From NCBI GenBank assembly GCA_000442125.1, contig KE546969.1, positions 682,001 through 746,000 of the forward strand: DNA of 64,000 nucleotides, read 5' to 3'. This document shows, in pieces, positions 42,400 to 51,952 of this stretch. This stretch comes from Opeltia flavorubescens (lineage: Eukaryota > Ascomycota > Lecanoromycetes > Teloschistales > Teloschistaceae). The notes beneath the pieces are model-generated. The model was given only the letters and a program-made list of their open reading frames with translations, was not told the DNA's origin and did no database searches. Numbering within the stretch: position 1 is the first letter of the stretch; the number at the start of each line of letters is the position of its first letter. The position numbers and the translations under genes are program-made.

Positions 42400-42947
42400 G
42401 TTTTTATCTAAATAATATAGCCGCAATAATATATAATATAAAAACTTTTTATATTTTTTTTAATAGAATTTATATAAAATTTTATTATTAAAAAATTTAG
42501 TTTTTAATAAAAATAAAAATTATATTATAAAAATTTTATATTAAAATCGATTAATAATTTGAATTATTTTTTTATATTTATTAAATTATTATATAAAAGT
42601 TTTATTTATAATAAAATAAATATAAAAATATAAAAAAGTTTTTTATTAATATTTTTAAATATTTCGCTATTAATAAATTTATTATTATTAAAAATTTTTT
42701 ATATATTATAATCTTTTTAATAATTATTAAAAAAAAGATTTTTTTGATAAAATTAATATTTATCTATTAGTATAATTACTAGTTTTTTTAATTTTTTATT
42801 TTAGTAATATTTATATTTTAAATCGAAAATAATTTTTAATTTTTTTAACTATAATAATATTCTAATAAATTTTTTATTTATATAAATATATATAATATTA
42901 TAAATTTTAAATAAATTTTTAGCGGAATTTTAATAATAAAAATATTA

Positions 42948-43609
42948 TATATCGGTAAAACGGGAAATAATTTCTAGACGCCTCGGGCCAGCTAAAATTC
43001 TAAAGGTTAGAGGTCTATAAACCAGATTTTATAATATTCGAGACTAATATACTACCGCTCGAGGCCTATTTAAAGCCGCCGGGGCTAATTTAAAAATATT
43101 ATAAACGTTTTAGGCGTTTTATACGGCGGCTAGCGCTTATTAATATAAAAAAAATTTTTTAATAAAAACTTTAATAATAGATAATAATAATAATAATATA
43201 ATATATCTATTAAATTTTATAATAATCGGCCGAATTAATATATATATATATAATTTTATTAAAATATTAAAAAAAAAATATTTATATTTATTTAATATAG
43301 ATATTTATAGCGTTAAAGTTTTAGCGAAGTAAAAATCAAATAAAAAAACCTTTAAAAATTCGGATATAATAGATTTAACGTTAGATTTTAATACTAAAAT
43401 TTTTAAAAAATTAAAAATAATTTTTTATTAATTTTATTAATTTTTTATTTAAAATATTCTTTTACTAATAATAAATTAAATTAAAGCTAGCCTCGGGCTC
43501 GTTTATTATATATTTTAGCGCTAGTATTTAGCCCGGGGATATAGGGGCCAAATAATCGACTAGTTATTTGCTCGAGATTAAAGGGCCAGTTTCCCGTTTT
43601 ACCGATATA
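42948..43609. mobile_element. Non-autonomous DNA transposon (MITE-like), 662 bp, perfect 20-bp inverted ends
   Basis: The left end TATATCGGTAAAACGGGAAA (42,948-42,967) is exactly inverted at 43,590-43,609. Flanks read ...ATTA/TATA and TATA/AAAT, so a TA target duplication as in Tc1/mariner-type elements is possible. The outer TATA may include it. There is no transposase frame. Arms near each end are GC-richer than the surroundings (for example CCTCGGGCCAGCT at left and AGCCCGGGGATATAGGGGCC at right), and the middle is AT-rich with a TAA microsatellite near 43,180. It interrupts the alignment of B2 to B, giving a clean nested insertion. The superfamily is not certain. Confidence 0.75.
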
Positions 43610-43734
43610 AAATTTAGAAATTATTTTATAACCAATAATTTTATTATAAATTTATTTTTATATAATATTAAAAAAATTTTTAAAAAATATATATATATTA
43701 ATTTTAAATAATTAAATTTTATTTTTCAATTCTA

Positions 43735-44015
43735 ATATTAAATATAATATATTAAAAAATTAATTTTTATTTTTAAAAAAAAAATAAAAAAAATTATTAT
43801 ATATATTAAATTATAAATATATTAAATTTTTTAAAAGTTTTTAATAGAATTATTTATATATTTTAAAATATATAATAGTTCTTTTTATTTTTTTTTTAAA
43901 AATAAAAATTAATTTTTTAATATATTTAAATATTTTCGTTAGAAATAATTTTTTAACAATAATTTACGTTTCTAAATCGCTTTAATTATATTTAATATAT
44001 ATATATTATATATAT
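43735..44015 (+). repeat. Decayed LTR of the B family
   Basis: About 280 bp aligning to the B LTRs through ATATTAAATT, ATAGTTCTTTTTATTTT-like, AATATATTTAAATAT and TTTACGTTTCTAAA segments. It ends about where base composition starts to recover. Boundaries are approximate. Confidence 0.55.
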
Positions 44016-44684
44016 TTATATATTATTATAATAATTATTTATTATTAATTTCTGCGTTTTAAGTTTAATAGAAATCTTTGAATTTAATCGAATCGTCTTT
44101 AAATATACCGAAAGCTCAATTATTATTCAAGCTAATTATAGATATATAAATATATTATCCGGGCTGAATATCCGCCGGACTTTCAAAAATATACTGACTG
44201 TGGAACACGCCGTCTTACTAGAGCATGCGATTCTATTAAACGTACTTGATCACTCCAGGATGGGCTCCGCAGCCGGTATTAGTATATGACTAAATAAAAA
44301 TTTATTTCTATGTACATGAGTATGTTGCTTCGAAAAGCTCTTGGCTGTCAGAAGGGTGCATGAGGCAGATATGAGAGCGAACGGTAGATAGGCTTGAGCC
44401 ATCGATGGGAGACCCAGCGACGATGGACCACCCCTAGATACCTTGAACATGTGTAGATAATTGACAGGTCCTTACAAAGCCCTTCCAAATGGCTCAAATC
44501 CTACCTCTCACCTGGCTTGATCATGCTATGAATAATGTGAATGCAGACCTTCTCTTCGCCTGAAGTATCAGGGCCGAGGGGCTTGTACGGTGAATACAAA
44601 TAGAAGCTTCGCCATGGAACCATTGACTCAGATATGTACATACCGATGACACGGCTTTTTCGCGAGTCGCTGATTCAGTGGTCT
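44016..44684. other. Transition from AT block to gene region, 3' flank of KGD2
   Basis: Between 44,016 and about 44,200 composition changes from RIP-type to normal within under 200 bp. The remainder (about 44,200-44,684) is ordinary sequence with CA and TG restored. It probably includes the 3' UTR of KGD2. A 66-codon frame at 44,250-44,450 (-) has no recognisable features and is not called. Confidence 0.6.
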
Positions 44685-46622
44685 TCAGCCGAGGAGCATG
44701 CGCCTTGGATCTTCAATGTACTCTTTGACCTGCGGAGTACGTCAGTGCTGACAGCGCGGGAGAAGAAGATATGTTCACCTTGACGAGGAATACCACAGCT
44801 TCCCGACCATCAAGAAGCCTGTGATCATATGTGAGAGCAAGGTACATCATCTGGTAATGGCAAATTAGCAACCTGAGAACCTTTTCCGGAGATTAGCACT
44901 GACAGGACGGATTTCAACTTTGCCCTCGATTGCGACAGGCTTTTCCTTTATAGCGTGCAAGCCTAGAACAGCTGATGACTCTATTAGACTGAGTACGAGA
45001 AGAGGGTAACCATTCATTTACCGGTTTGAGGGAGATTGATGATTGGGGTCCCCATCAAAGACCCGAACACGCCACCCTATACCGCGGTATGAGTAAGGCT
45101 ATGAGTGATTCTGTATCTTTATGCTCACGTTGCTTATCGTAAAAGAACCTCCAGCCATGTCTTCAATAGTCAGCTTATTATCACGTGCCTAGTTCACTTA
45201 GCCGATGATGCTGCCGTTGTAAAGGGTGGCGACCATATACCTTCTTGCCCAGCTCCGCAATGCTTTTTTCGATGCCCACTAAGTCTAATGTTTCTGCATT
45301 TCGCACTACGGGAGTAACAAGCCCCTTTTCCGTCGCAACCGCGACACTGATATCGACGTAATCCCGGTAAACAATGGTGTCTCCACCATTTGGCCCTTCA
45401 ATGGACGCATTGACTGCAGGGATTTCCTTCATAGCCAAAATGCACGCTCGAGAGAAAGCACTCATGAATCCGAGTTTCACACCAGTTTTTTGAAGCACGT
45501 CATCCTTGTAAAGCTTTCGAAACTGCATGATTGACGACATGTCAACCTCGTTGAAAGTTGTCAAAGATGCTGCCGTGTTCTGAGACTGCTTCAATCGTTC
45601 GGCAATTCTTAACCGCATGCGGTTCATTTTAACCTATCAAGATCCATCAGGTTAGGCTAGATGAGATAAGGCACAGAGCTTACCCTACGCTCCCCTCGGC
45701 TACTATATGTTGTGGAGCCTTCATCCAGACTAGAGTTAGTCAATTTGCTCTCCGAATTCTTAGAGGCCGCGGGTTTGGAGGGCGAAGCTTCCTGCTTTGG
45801 AGGTTTCTTCTTTGGTGGATCTGGCGCACTCTTCTCCGTGGGGCTTTCGTGCGCTGTTTTGGGGGAGGGTTGCTCTTTCTCTGCTTGAGGTTTCTCTTCA
45901 TGCTGGCGTTTGTCCGGCTTCGGATCAGAAGATGTTGTTTGCTTGTCTGGAGCGGGCGCTTTAGGTTCTTGAGAGGCGTGCTGCTTCTCACCCCCCTGAG
46001 AAGGCCCCCCCAATTCTAACTTAACTAGGTCTTGTCCCACGGTGACTGTGTCTTCCTCCGTGGCCAGATATTCTTTCACGGTTCCAGCTTGTGGGGCATT
46101 TACCGCAACGTCAATCTAATGACGCTCGGTCCGGTCAGCCTATATAGCATGGATTAAACCAAAGAGCTGAAGAGACGACTGATCACCTTGTCCGTCTCAA
46201 TGGTAGCAATCTCCTCGTCTTGTTCAACATAGTCACCAATCTCTGTTTAGCCTTGTCAATATAGAGGACTTACAATGTTTGCAAAGCAGTTGTTCATGAA
46301 CGCTCACTTTTTGACCATTGTTTCAATGTGCCTTCAGTTATCGACTCGGCCATTTCCGGAACCTTGACGACCTGATCCGCTGCGAAGTTTCAGCAAATAG
46401 TAATTGATCCCAGCCCAAGGACTACCGACGTACCATATGATCGGTAGGCGACCACAAGGCTAATTTTGTGGAATTGGGGGTCATCGCGGAGTCTGAAGCT
46501 CAGTAAGTACAGTATCTAGTCATGCTATTCAACCTGCAAAACCTTTTCTGCGGGGTGGCTAGGTAAGAGCTAAATGCCTTGCTGGAAGCGGGAGTGTGAC
46601 AACATTTTGGCCTTGAAGACAT
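44685..46622 (-). CDS. KGD2: Dihydrolipoamide succinyltransferase, E2 of 2-oxoglutarate dehydrogenase
   Basis: Mitochondrial TCA-cycle enzyme that transfers succinyl groups from lipoyl-lysine to CoA. Eleven exons were assembled in phase (5' to 3': 46,543-46,622, 46,434-46,492, 46,308-46,379, 46,187-46,242, 45,684-46,115, 45,241-45,633, 45,129-45,188, 45,022-45,076, 44,904-44,971, 44,779-44,850, 44,685-44,729), giving about 463 residues. In order: a basic presequence ending near [15 protein letters not shown]; a lipoyl domain with the lipoylated lysine in [13 protein letters not shown]; a Pro/Lys/Glu-rich linker; and the catalytic domain ([15 protein letters not shown] ... [10 protein letters not shown] ... 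[11 protein letters not shown]) ending with the active-site [11 protein letters not shown]. There is no E3-binding domain, as is usual for fungal KGD2. The first exon and its splice are provisional. The gene end lies about 670 bp from the RIP block yet the coding sequence looks intact. Confidence 0.93.
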
Positions 46623-46920
46623 CGGACGAGCTTGCCGTGTAGATGGGAATACAACGAAGGGTGTATAGTCTGAAAAAATGCGAATGTCTCCTCGTGTGAG
46701 ACATCGCCGATTGGCCATGGTGATAGCAATGGCAATGGCAGTAGAGCTTTGAGATCTCAATCAGACTCTGGCCCATGCAAGGCCAAACTTGGATCTTGAT
46801 CAACATCTATTTGATCGACCAATTAGAACATGGCTCGGAGTTGATTACATAAGCGACAAAGCTGTACAACTTTATCTGTTCTCGAGACTCGCTGACGAAC
46901 TGAGTTCGTGTTCTACCGCC
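46623..46920. promoter_or_regulatory. Shared divergent promoter of KGD2 and the NDUFB9-like gene
   Basis: About 298 bp separate the two start codons. CCAAT pentamers occur at 46,819-46,823 and, inverted (ATTGG), at 46,710-46,714. The CCAAT-binding HAP complex is a known regulator of respiratory genes in fungi, so co-regulation of these two mitochondrial genes is a reasonable inference but not shown. Confidence 0.5.
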
Positions 46921-47435
46921 ATGGCAAGCAAGCCAGCTGTAGTGTGAGCACGATGATCAGTTCTGAGCCGACCATTGCTAAAGCCCTGTGCTAGGTCATT
47001 ATATCGGCGCTGTTTAAAGCTGTCACTCGACTGGGCGGTCCACCGCTATATCTGGCGGGGCCAGGCAGTATACATTCGATCCCTTTTCGAGGCCAATAAA
47101 TCCGTACGAGAACCTCGACAACAACGGGTACGCTATGGCCGAGCTACAACTTGTAATCTCATAGCGTTTGATTAAAGTATCGGCAGGCTCTCTTTGAAGA
47201 AACGGAAGAGCTACTCGAGAAATGGAAGCATCCAGATCCTTACTTGCCTCCAACAGCACCTGGAGGTACAGCTCCCTATTTTGTACACCATATGAATCGC
47301 GCTGATGTAAAGTCTAGGTTCCAAGTACGAGAGAAATATCCCAGCCCCGATATTGGATCGTAAGTCCCATGGAAGATCGTCTCCGAACATTTTTGTGGCT
47401 GACAGCTTTTAGCTCCACCAAAAATGATACTATAA
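46921..47435 (+). CDS. NADH:ubiquinone oxidoreductase LYR-motif subunit (NDUFB9/B22 type)
   Basis: Accessory subunit of mitochondrial complex I. Five exons in phase (46,921-46,943, 46,995-47,127, 47,187-47,265, 47,318-47,359, 47,413-47,435) give about 99 residues. The LYR motif is present as VSLYRRCLKLSLDW near residue 8, followed by the conserved EANKSVREPR segment, the ETEELLEKWKHPDPY motif and the PPTAPGGSKYERNIPAPIL tail. LYR proteins of this family bind the acyl carrier protein in the complex I membrane arm. The start is supported by a good context (GCCATGG). The last exon is the least certain: without the final splice the frame would end at 47,412. It was not visible as a single reading frame because exons are very short. 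It is divergent from KGD2. Confidence 0.85.
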
Positions 47436-47964
47436 TCACCTCACAATGGCACGACTCGGAACGCTAGATAACCTGATGACAGTCGTTAGGTTACTGACTA
47501 CAATTGCTTTCCAAAAACCTGGATCCAATCATAACATTGGACCAGAACGTGACACTTGTTCCTTCTCACATCCTCTCGGACTCTAGATCGTCGACAATGT
47601 GTATCTGAGACTACTACGCCAAATCATTTAGTTTGAATTCAATATATTAGTGCTTGAGCTGTATCGACTCTCTATCGTGAGCTTGGCGCGAAATGAATGC
47701 GGGTGAGTATGATCAAGGTAAGAAGATGTCCATGGTACAGCTTATGATGGAAACAGTTGGATGGTGCAAGTGAAATTCAAGTAGTCAAATCACTTCAACA
47801 TCATTGCGCACATGTTCTGGATCATGTCATTGCTACGACATAATATACATGATAGACTCGTCGAAAGCCCAAAGAAACTGGTTGTCCTAACACCCCATTA
47901 TCATGTGAAAACCAGCAAAGAATAGCCCCCTTTCCCCTTGCACGCCGAACGGATGAATGAAAAC
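47436..47964. other. Intergenic, convergent 3' flanks
   Basis: About 530 bp between the ends of the NDUFB9-like gene and H2A, which converge. No further gene or RNA was recognised. Confidence 0.5.
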
Positions 47965-48524
47965 CTAGAGCTCCTGACTGCCAGGTTTGCCGCCTTTACC
48001 GGTTGTCTTCTTCGGCAGGAGATCTTTGAAAGTGTTAGTAAAAACAATCAAGATTTTGAGACCTGACATACTTTGATGAATATTGGGAAGGACACCACCC
48101 TGGGCAATAGTGACGTGCCCAAGGAGCTTATTCAATTCTTCGTCGTTTCGAATGGCCAACTGGAGATGACGGGGAATAATGCGAGTCTTTTTGTTGTCAC
48201 GAGCGGCATTACCGGCTAATTCCAGTATTTCAGCAGCTAGATATTCGAGAACGGCAGCGAGGTAGACCGGAGCACCTGATCATGATAAGTCATGGTGCCA
48301 ATGATCAAACCGAGATGGGATTCCCTACCGGCACCGACGCGCTGGGCATAGTTGCCTTTCCTCAATAGGCGGTGAACACGACCAACAGGAAATGCAAGAC
48401 CAGCTTTCGAAGAACGACTTGTAAATGTAAGCTAATTAGGATTCAAACGCGCGAAAAAGCGATCAACTCACGATTGGGAAGTCTTGCTGCCACTGGCCTT
48501 GCCTCCTGATTTGCCTCCCGTCAT
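47965..48524 (-). CDS. HTA1: Histone H2A
   Basis: Core nucleosomal histone. Four exons (48,472-48,524, 48,329-48,417, 48,072-48,275, 47,965-48,023) give 134 residues, the usual size. The sequence begins [20 protein letters not shown] and contains the histone fold ([58 protein letters not shown]) with the acidic patch [10 protein letters not shown]. It ends GSQEL, the fungal H2A C-terminus whose serine is the DNA-damage phosphorylation site (the role played by H2A.X in animals). Three introns of 48-54 bp interrupt it, unlike the intronless histone genes of animals. It is divergent from H2B. Confidence 0.97.
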
Positions 48525-49038
48525 GATGATTGATTTTGTATTTGCTTTGAATGAATTTGAGGCCGAAGATGACGGTGCAGATGGTCGGGTGCGTTTGACG
48601 GTTATGCGTCCGGTGTGAGGTTGATGATGTATAGAGAGTCGGCGATGAAAAGGGTGCTGGGGGGAAAGGGCATTAAGTACTACGAGCGCGACAGCGATGA
48701 TTTGCGCGCACGATTCGCTTAGTCAACGGTGGCCGAAAGCCAATGATAAATTCGAAATTCAGCATTTTCCTACCAATTTCCCCTCATCACTAGCTTGATT
48801 TGTATCTCGCTTACCGTAATTTACTCTGGACGCGCCAAGCTCGACCGACACTAAACAAGGAATCACGGCCTCGTGCAGGCGAGTATAAGTTTACTCAACC
48901 GCCCATCCACGTCTCCTTCCGCCTTCTTTCATCCATCTATTAAGCACCATCACCCACTTACACCGTCACTCTGCTACAACTGCGCAACCTTTGCCGCAAC
49001 AATAAAAGAATTCCGAGTTTGATTCTCATCTATTCAAA
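48525..49038. promoter_or_regulatory. Divergent H2A-H2B promoter
   Basis: 514 bp between the two histone start codons. CCAAT pentamers lie at 48,740-48,744 and 48,773-48,777. Pyrimidine-rich tracts precede the H2B start. The divergent H2A/H2B layout is standard in fungi and allows balanced S-phase expression. Confidence 0.6.
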
Positions 49039-49662
49039 ATGCCTCCTAAAGCTGCTGAGAAAAAGCCCACTACTGGTGGCAAGGCCCCAGCCGGCGGAAA
49101 AGCGCCTGCCGAGAAGAAAGAGGCAGGCAAGAAGACTGCTGCTCCCGCTGGTGACAAGAAAAAGCGAAACAAGGCGCGAAAGGAGACGTACTCCTCATAC
49201 ATCTACAAAGGTTGGTTCTGCCCGTCCAGCGCGTCATGTAATTGTTCAATGTTGATGCCGCACCGCAACGTGACAAATTACATTGGCCTGCTATACTGAC
49301 ACAAGTCACAGTCCTCAAGCAAGTTCACCCAGATACCGGCATTTCAAACCGTGCGATGTCCATCCTGAACTCTTTTGTAAACGGTATGTACTGATCATAT
49401 TGAGATTTGTATTGTCAACCTAATTTGAACTAGACATTTTTGAGCGCGTCGCCACGGAGGCCTCCAAGCTTGCTGCCTACAACAAGAAATCTACCATCTC
49501 ATCTCGAGAGATACAGACATCGTATGTTTGCTATCTCTTTCTACTGCCATGCACACTAAATATTATATCAGTGTTCGACTTATCCTGCCTGGAGAACTCG
49601 CCAAACACGCTGTGTCGGAAGGTACCAAGGCTGTGACCAAGTATTCATCGTCAACCAAATGA
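49039..49662 (+). CDS. HTB1: Histone H2B
   Basis: Core nucleosomal histone. Four exons (49,039-49,210, 49,312-49,383, 49,434-49,521, 49,572-49,662) give 140 residues. The N-terminal tail is [20 protein letters not shown] and lysine-rich. The histone fold contains [59 protein letters not shown] and [17 protein letters not shown]. The C-terminus [10 protein letters not shown] carries the lysine that is the known H2Bub1 ubiquitination site in fungi. Introns are 50-101 bp. It is paired with H2A through a shared promoter and convergent with ATG4, whose end is about 320 bp away. Confidence 0.97.
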
Positions 49663-49985
49663 GTACTTTCTCTTGATTGTGCCACGTGACATTCGGTGGT
49701 TGAGCGAAAGGCGTTGCTTTCTTCGGTGTTTTTCGGGTTCTAATGTCTTACGGGTGGGCTTCTAAGCCTAAGGGTCTGCATTCGGGGGTGAAGTTGGTTG
49801 TACAATACCAATATCCAGCAGGCAAGGTAGCAAATGATCGATGTTTCTATGAATCGAACATGAATTTTCGTACCCATATAGATTTGCTTGCCTCTGAAAT
49901 CAGGACGTTGACGAAACATGTTATAATCAGGACTTGATCAAGACTGCTATCCTATACACCTCACTTCCATGCTTTGCGACTGATT
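49663..49985. other. Intergenic, convergent H2B and ATG4 ends
   Basis: About 323 bp. A 64-codon frame at 49,743-49,937 (+) shows no recognisable motif and is not called. It probably holds the 3' UTRs of both genes. Confidence 0.5.
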
Positions 49986-51467
49986 TTATGATGGATGCTC
50001 GATTAACTCGCCGTCTTCTTCGTCCTCGTTGTCAAGTATCTCAATGTCGTCTATAGCGTTTCGGTAATCCGTACCTTGGCTTTCTAGTAAAGGCTCTCTA
50101 TTAGAGACGTGGATCACAGGTTTACCCTTGACTTCAGTGATGCTCCTGCGCCACTCGTGCCAATCTTTCTTAGAACGTATCAAAAACCCGATAAGCATGC
50201 TTGGATCCATCCCTTGGATCTGAAGTCTGCGTAATCTACGAGTATGGCAGGAGTCTATATCTTCCACGGTGTGTTGCATAACGTTGTTGAAGTGAGGTAA
50301 TGCTGTTCGAGGTTGGTGCGGATCGAGGAAGAAGAAACTGTCGCCTTGAACCCCTACAAAGTAATGAGATGAGGATGGGCGACCTCTGCAGCACTGTGTC
50401 AGGAGCTTGTCAGTTGCTACGTTGTGGGTGTCGCTTACCCTGCGATACCCACGGATTGAGAGAGTTGCAAGGATGCTTTCAGCGCTTCCCAATACACAGG
50501 CGTGACTCGATCAATGCCTAGCCTAATCCCAACAAGTATCAGGGTCGGTGTGAAACACCCGTTTTCGGCCGTTGCTAATGAGAGAAATTTATCTTCGTAG
50601 ACATCTGCACCGTCACTATTGATGTAGACCTTGAGCTCAGTTGCTACGCTGTTCTTGGCAAGGGCCCTGAACGGTGGTAAGAATGCTTTCAAGATCTTTT
50701 GGGGGTTGAATACTTACTGAATACATCTTGCTGTTGCAGACGGTCCAAACCATTCGCCAGGGTGCTTACCACATGCTAATGCACCATGTTCGACGAATCG
50801 GTGTATTGAAAATGGGGCCTCCGGATCGTCGGCGAAGAGATTTATCAACTCTCTTTCCCTCTGTTGTTGCATTCCCCGTCTCCAGTCTGCAGTGCCGTCA
50901 GATTTCATCCTACCCAGGGAAAGGAGATGCCGTGCCTCTTCCTAGTCGTAACATCATCAATGCGTTCGCAAAGAGGCTTTGACCGGAGCGAATCATGCAT
51001 CCCCAGCCCGTGTCTGAGGAAAAGCCCCCTTGATCAATAATTTGACTGCGTAAGCGCACTGCAAAAGTCATGGAGCCTGTTGCTTCCGATTTATCAGACC
51101 TCCGAATGAGTGGAAAACCGGACCGATAAGTGAACCATATCCGGGCTTCAAAGTCATCCAGGAAACCGATCGGCCACCCTCCTTCTGCCTCACGCGGACG
51201 ATTGATTTTTGCGGGAAAATTGCTTGTGACTTCGGCCGAATTACTTTCTGATATACTGAGCTCGTTGCTAAGGTTTCCTTGTGTTGATGAAGATAATTCA
51301 GTCCCTATCTCTCGGTTATTCGAATCTGAAGTATCCGAGTCTGATGATAATTCGTATCGGCGGCCCAGACACCAGGTAGCAGACTTGAGAGGGTCGTCAT
51401 TCCTGGGTTCGGGGTCCCAGAAATACTGAACGATACGCTTGTACCCCCCAAAATCCTTTTTGGACAT
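49986..51467 (-). CDS. ATG4: Autophagy-related cysteine protease ATG4
   Basis: Cysteine protease that exposes the C-terminal glycine of ATG8 and later releases ATG8 from membranes. Four exons (50,936-51,467, 50,718-50,886, 50,439-50,666, 49,986-50,385) give about 442 residues. It opens with a [13 protein letters not shown] motif. The catalytic cysteine is in [14 protein letters not shown], followed by [18 protein letters not shown] and [14 protein letters not shown]. The catalytic Asp and His are in [14 protein letters not shown]. The tail is acidic ([13 protein letters not shown]). A low-complexity Ser/Asn/Glu segment (about residues 40-85) is typical of fungal ATG4. The first intron (50,887-50,935) appears to use a GC donor, because only that joint restores the expected GRDWRRG sequence. 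Confidence 0.95.
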
Positions 51468-51952
51468 GATTTAAGGCTTTTCTGCGCTGATATCCGCAGC
51501 TGCAGAGCACGCAGTTGATGCAGACCCGAGATAAAACAATCTATGGACAAAATCACGCTGGCCGAAGACCTAGCACTTGCAAAGCCAATCAGGCTACTGT
51601 TTCTTGATGTCCAGTTTGAAACGTGGCTTGTCAAAGAACAAGCAGAAAAAGCCGTGGAGAATGACGGGATGCTCTTGTTTCCTTCGTAGTGCCGTGTGAA
51701 AGAAGTAGATTTTGCTATGGCGATGGCTCTTCCCAGTCGAGTCACTGCCTTACAGGGTAGGTCTTGGGATTAACTGATGGGAAAAACTCGCTAGTAGACT
51801 TGTGCATGGTTGAGATCAGAGGTGAATATGCAATACGACCAGTGTCTATAGGGTTCAAAGGTGACAGTCAACGAAGGATGCGAATAGCGTGCTAGTAGTA
51901 TTGCATTCCGCGTGATTGAGCACAGAAACGGATTTAAAGCCGGTGATAGACG
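51468..51952. other. Intergenic region upstream of ATG4
   Basis: About 485 bp between the ATG4 start and the next + strand gene, presumably holding both promoters. A 48-codon + frame at 51,543-51,689, only 75 bp from the ATG4 start, is not supported by anything recognisable and is treated as a shadow. Confidence 0.5.

Larger units (their letters stand above)
1..44015. other. RIP-mutated AT-rich repeat block (AT isochore)
   Basis: The first 44 kb is extremely AT-rich and contains no open reading frame of useful length on either strand. CA and TG dinucleotides are nearly missing, for example none in 5,821-5,880, while TA is in great excess and CG, CC and CT remain. This is the known outcome of repeat-induced point mutation in ascomycetes (CpA to TpA on both strands) and differs from CpG deamination. 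The block is made of decayed LTR retrotransposons and smaller repeats listed separately. Six ambiguous bases (N) lie at 8,070, 13,383, 13,388, 13,410, 13,412 and 22,634. The change to normal composition lies between about 44,015 and 44,200. A regional centromere or pericentromere is possible but nothing here proves it. Confidence 0.9.
42400..44015 (+). mobile_element. Element B2: decayed 3' fragment of a second B-family LTR retrotransposon
   Basis: From about 42,400 the sequence follows element B from about 27,970 in the same order and orientation. Matching stretches include TAGAATTTTATTATTAAAAA-type and TATTTCGCTATTAATAAATT-type segments and the word TTTAGCGGAATTTTA. It continues into an LTR at about 43,735-44,015. 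The alignment is interrupted by the 662-bp inverted-repeat element at 42,948-43,609, which therefore inserted into B2 later. B2 is more decayed than B, has no recognisable 5' part in the window, and forms the edge of the AT block facing KGD2. Confidence 0.65.

Noticed and set aside
42948-43609. Hairpin-forming regulatory element or terminator
   Set aside because: The inverted ends are 620 bp apart and interrupt a retrotransposon alignment, so a transposon explains them better.
1-44015. Mitochondrial DNA or AT-rich plasmid insertion
   Set aside because: The loss is specific to CpA/TpG, LTR pairs flank pol-like interiors, and no mitochondrial genes are present.
44250-44450. 66-codon frame on the - strand just right of the AT block
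   Set aside because: No motif, no splice support, and the region fits the 3' flank of KGD2. Frames of this size are expected by chance.
49743-49937. 64-codon + frame between H2B and ATG4
   Set aside because: No recognisable features. It lies in the likely overlapping 3' UTRs of convergent genes.
51543-51689. 48-codon + frame starting MDKITLAEDLALAKPI
   Set aside because: It has a protein-like look, but it sits 75 bp from the ATG4 start and cannot be linked to any family or neighbouring exon.
51305-51745. 146-codon - frame overlapping the ATG4 start
   Set aside because: It overlaps ATG4 exon 1 in another frame and has a composition (Ser/Arg-rich) typical of shadows.
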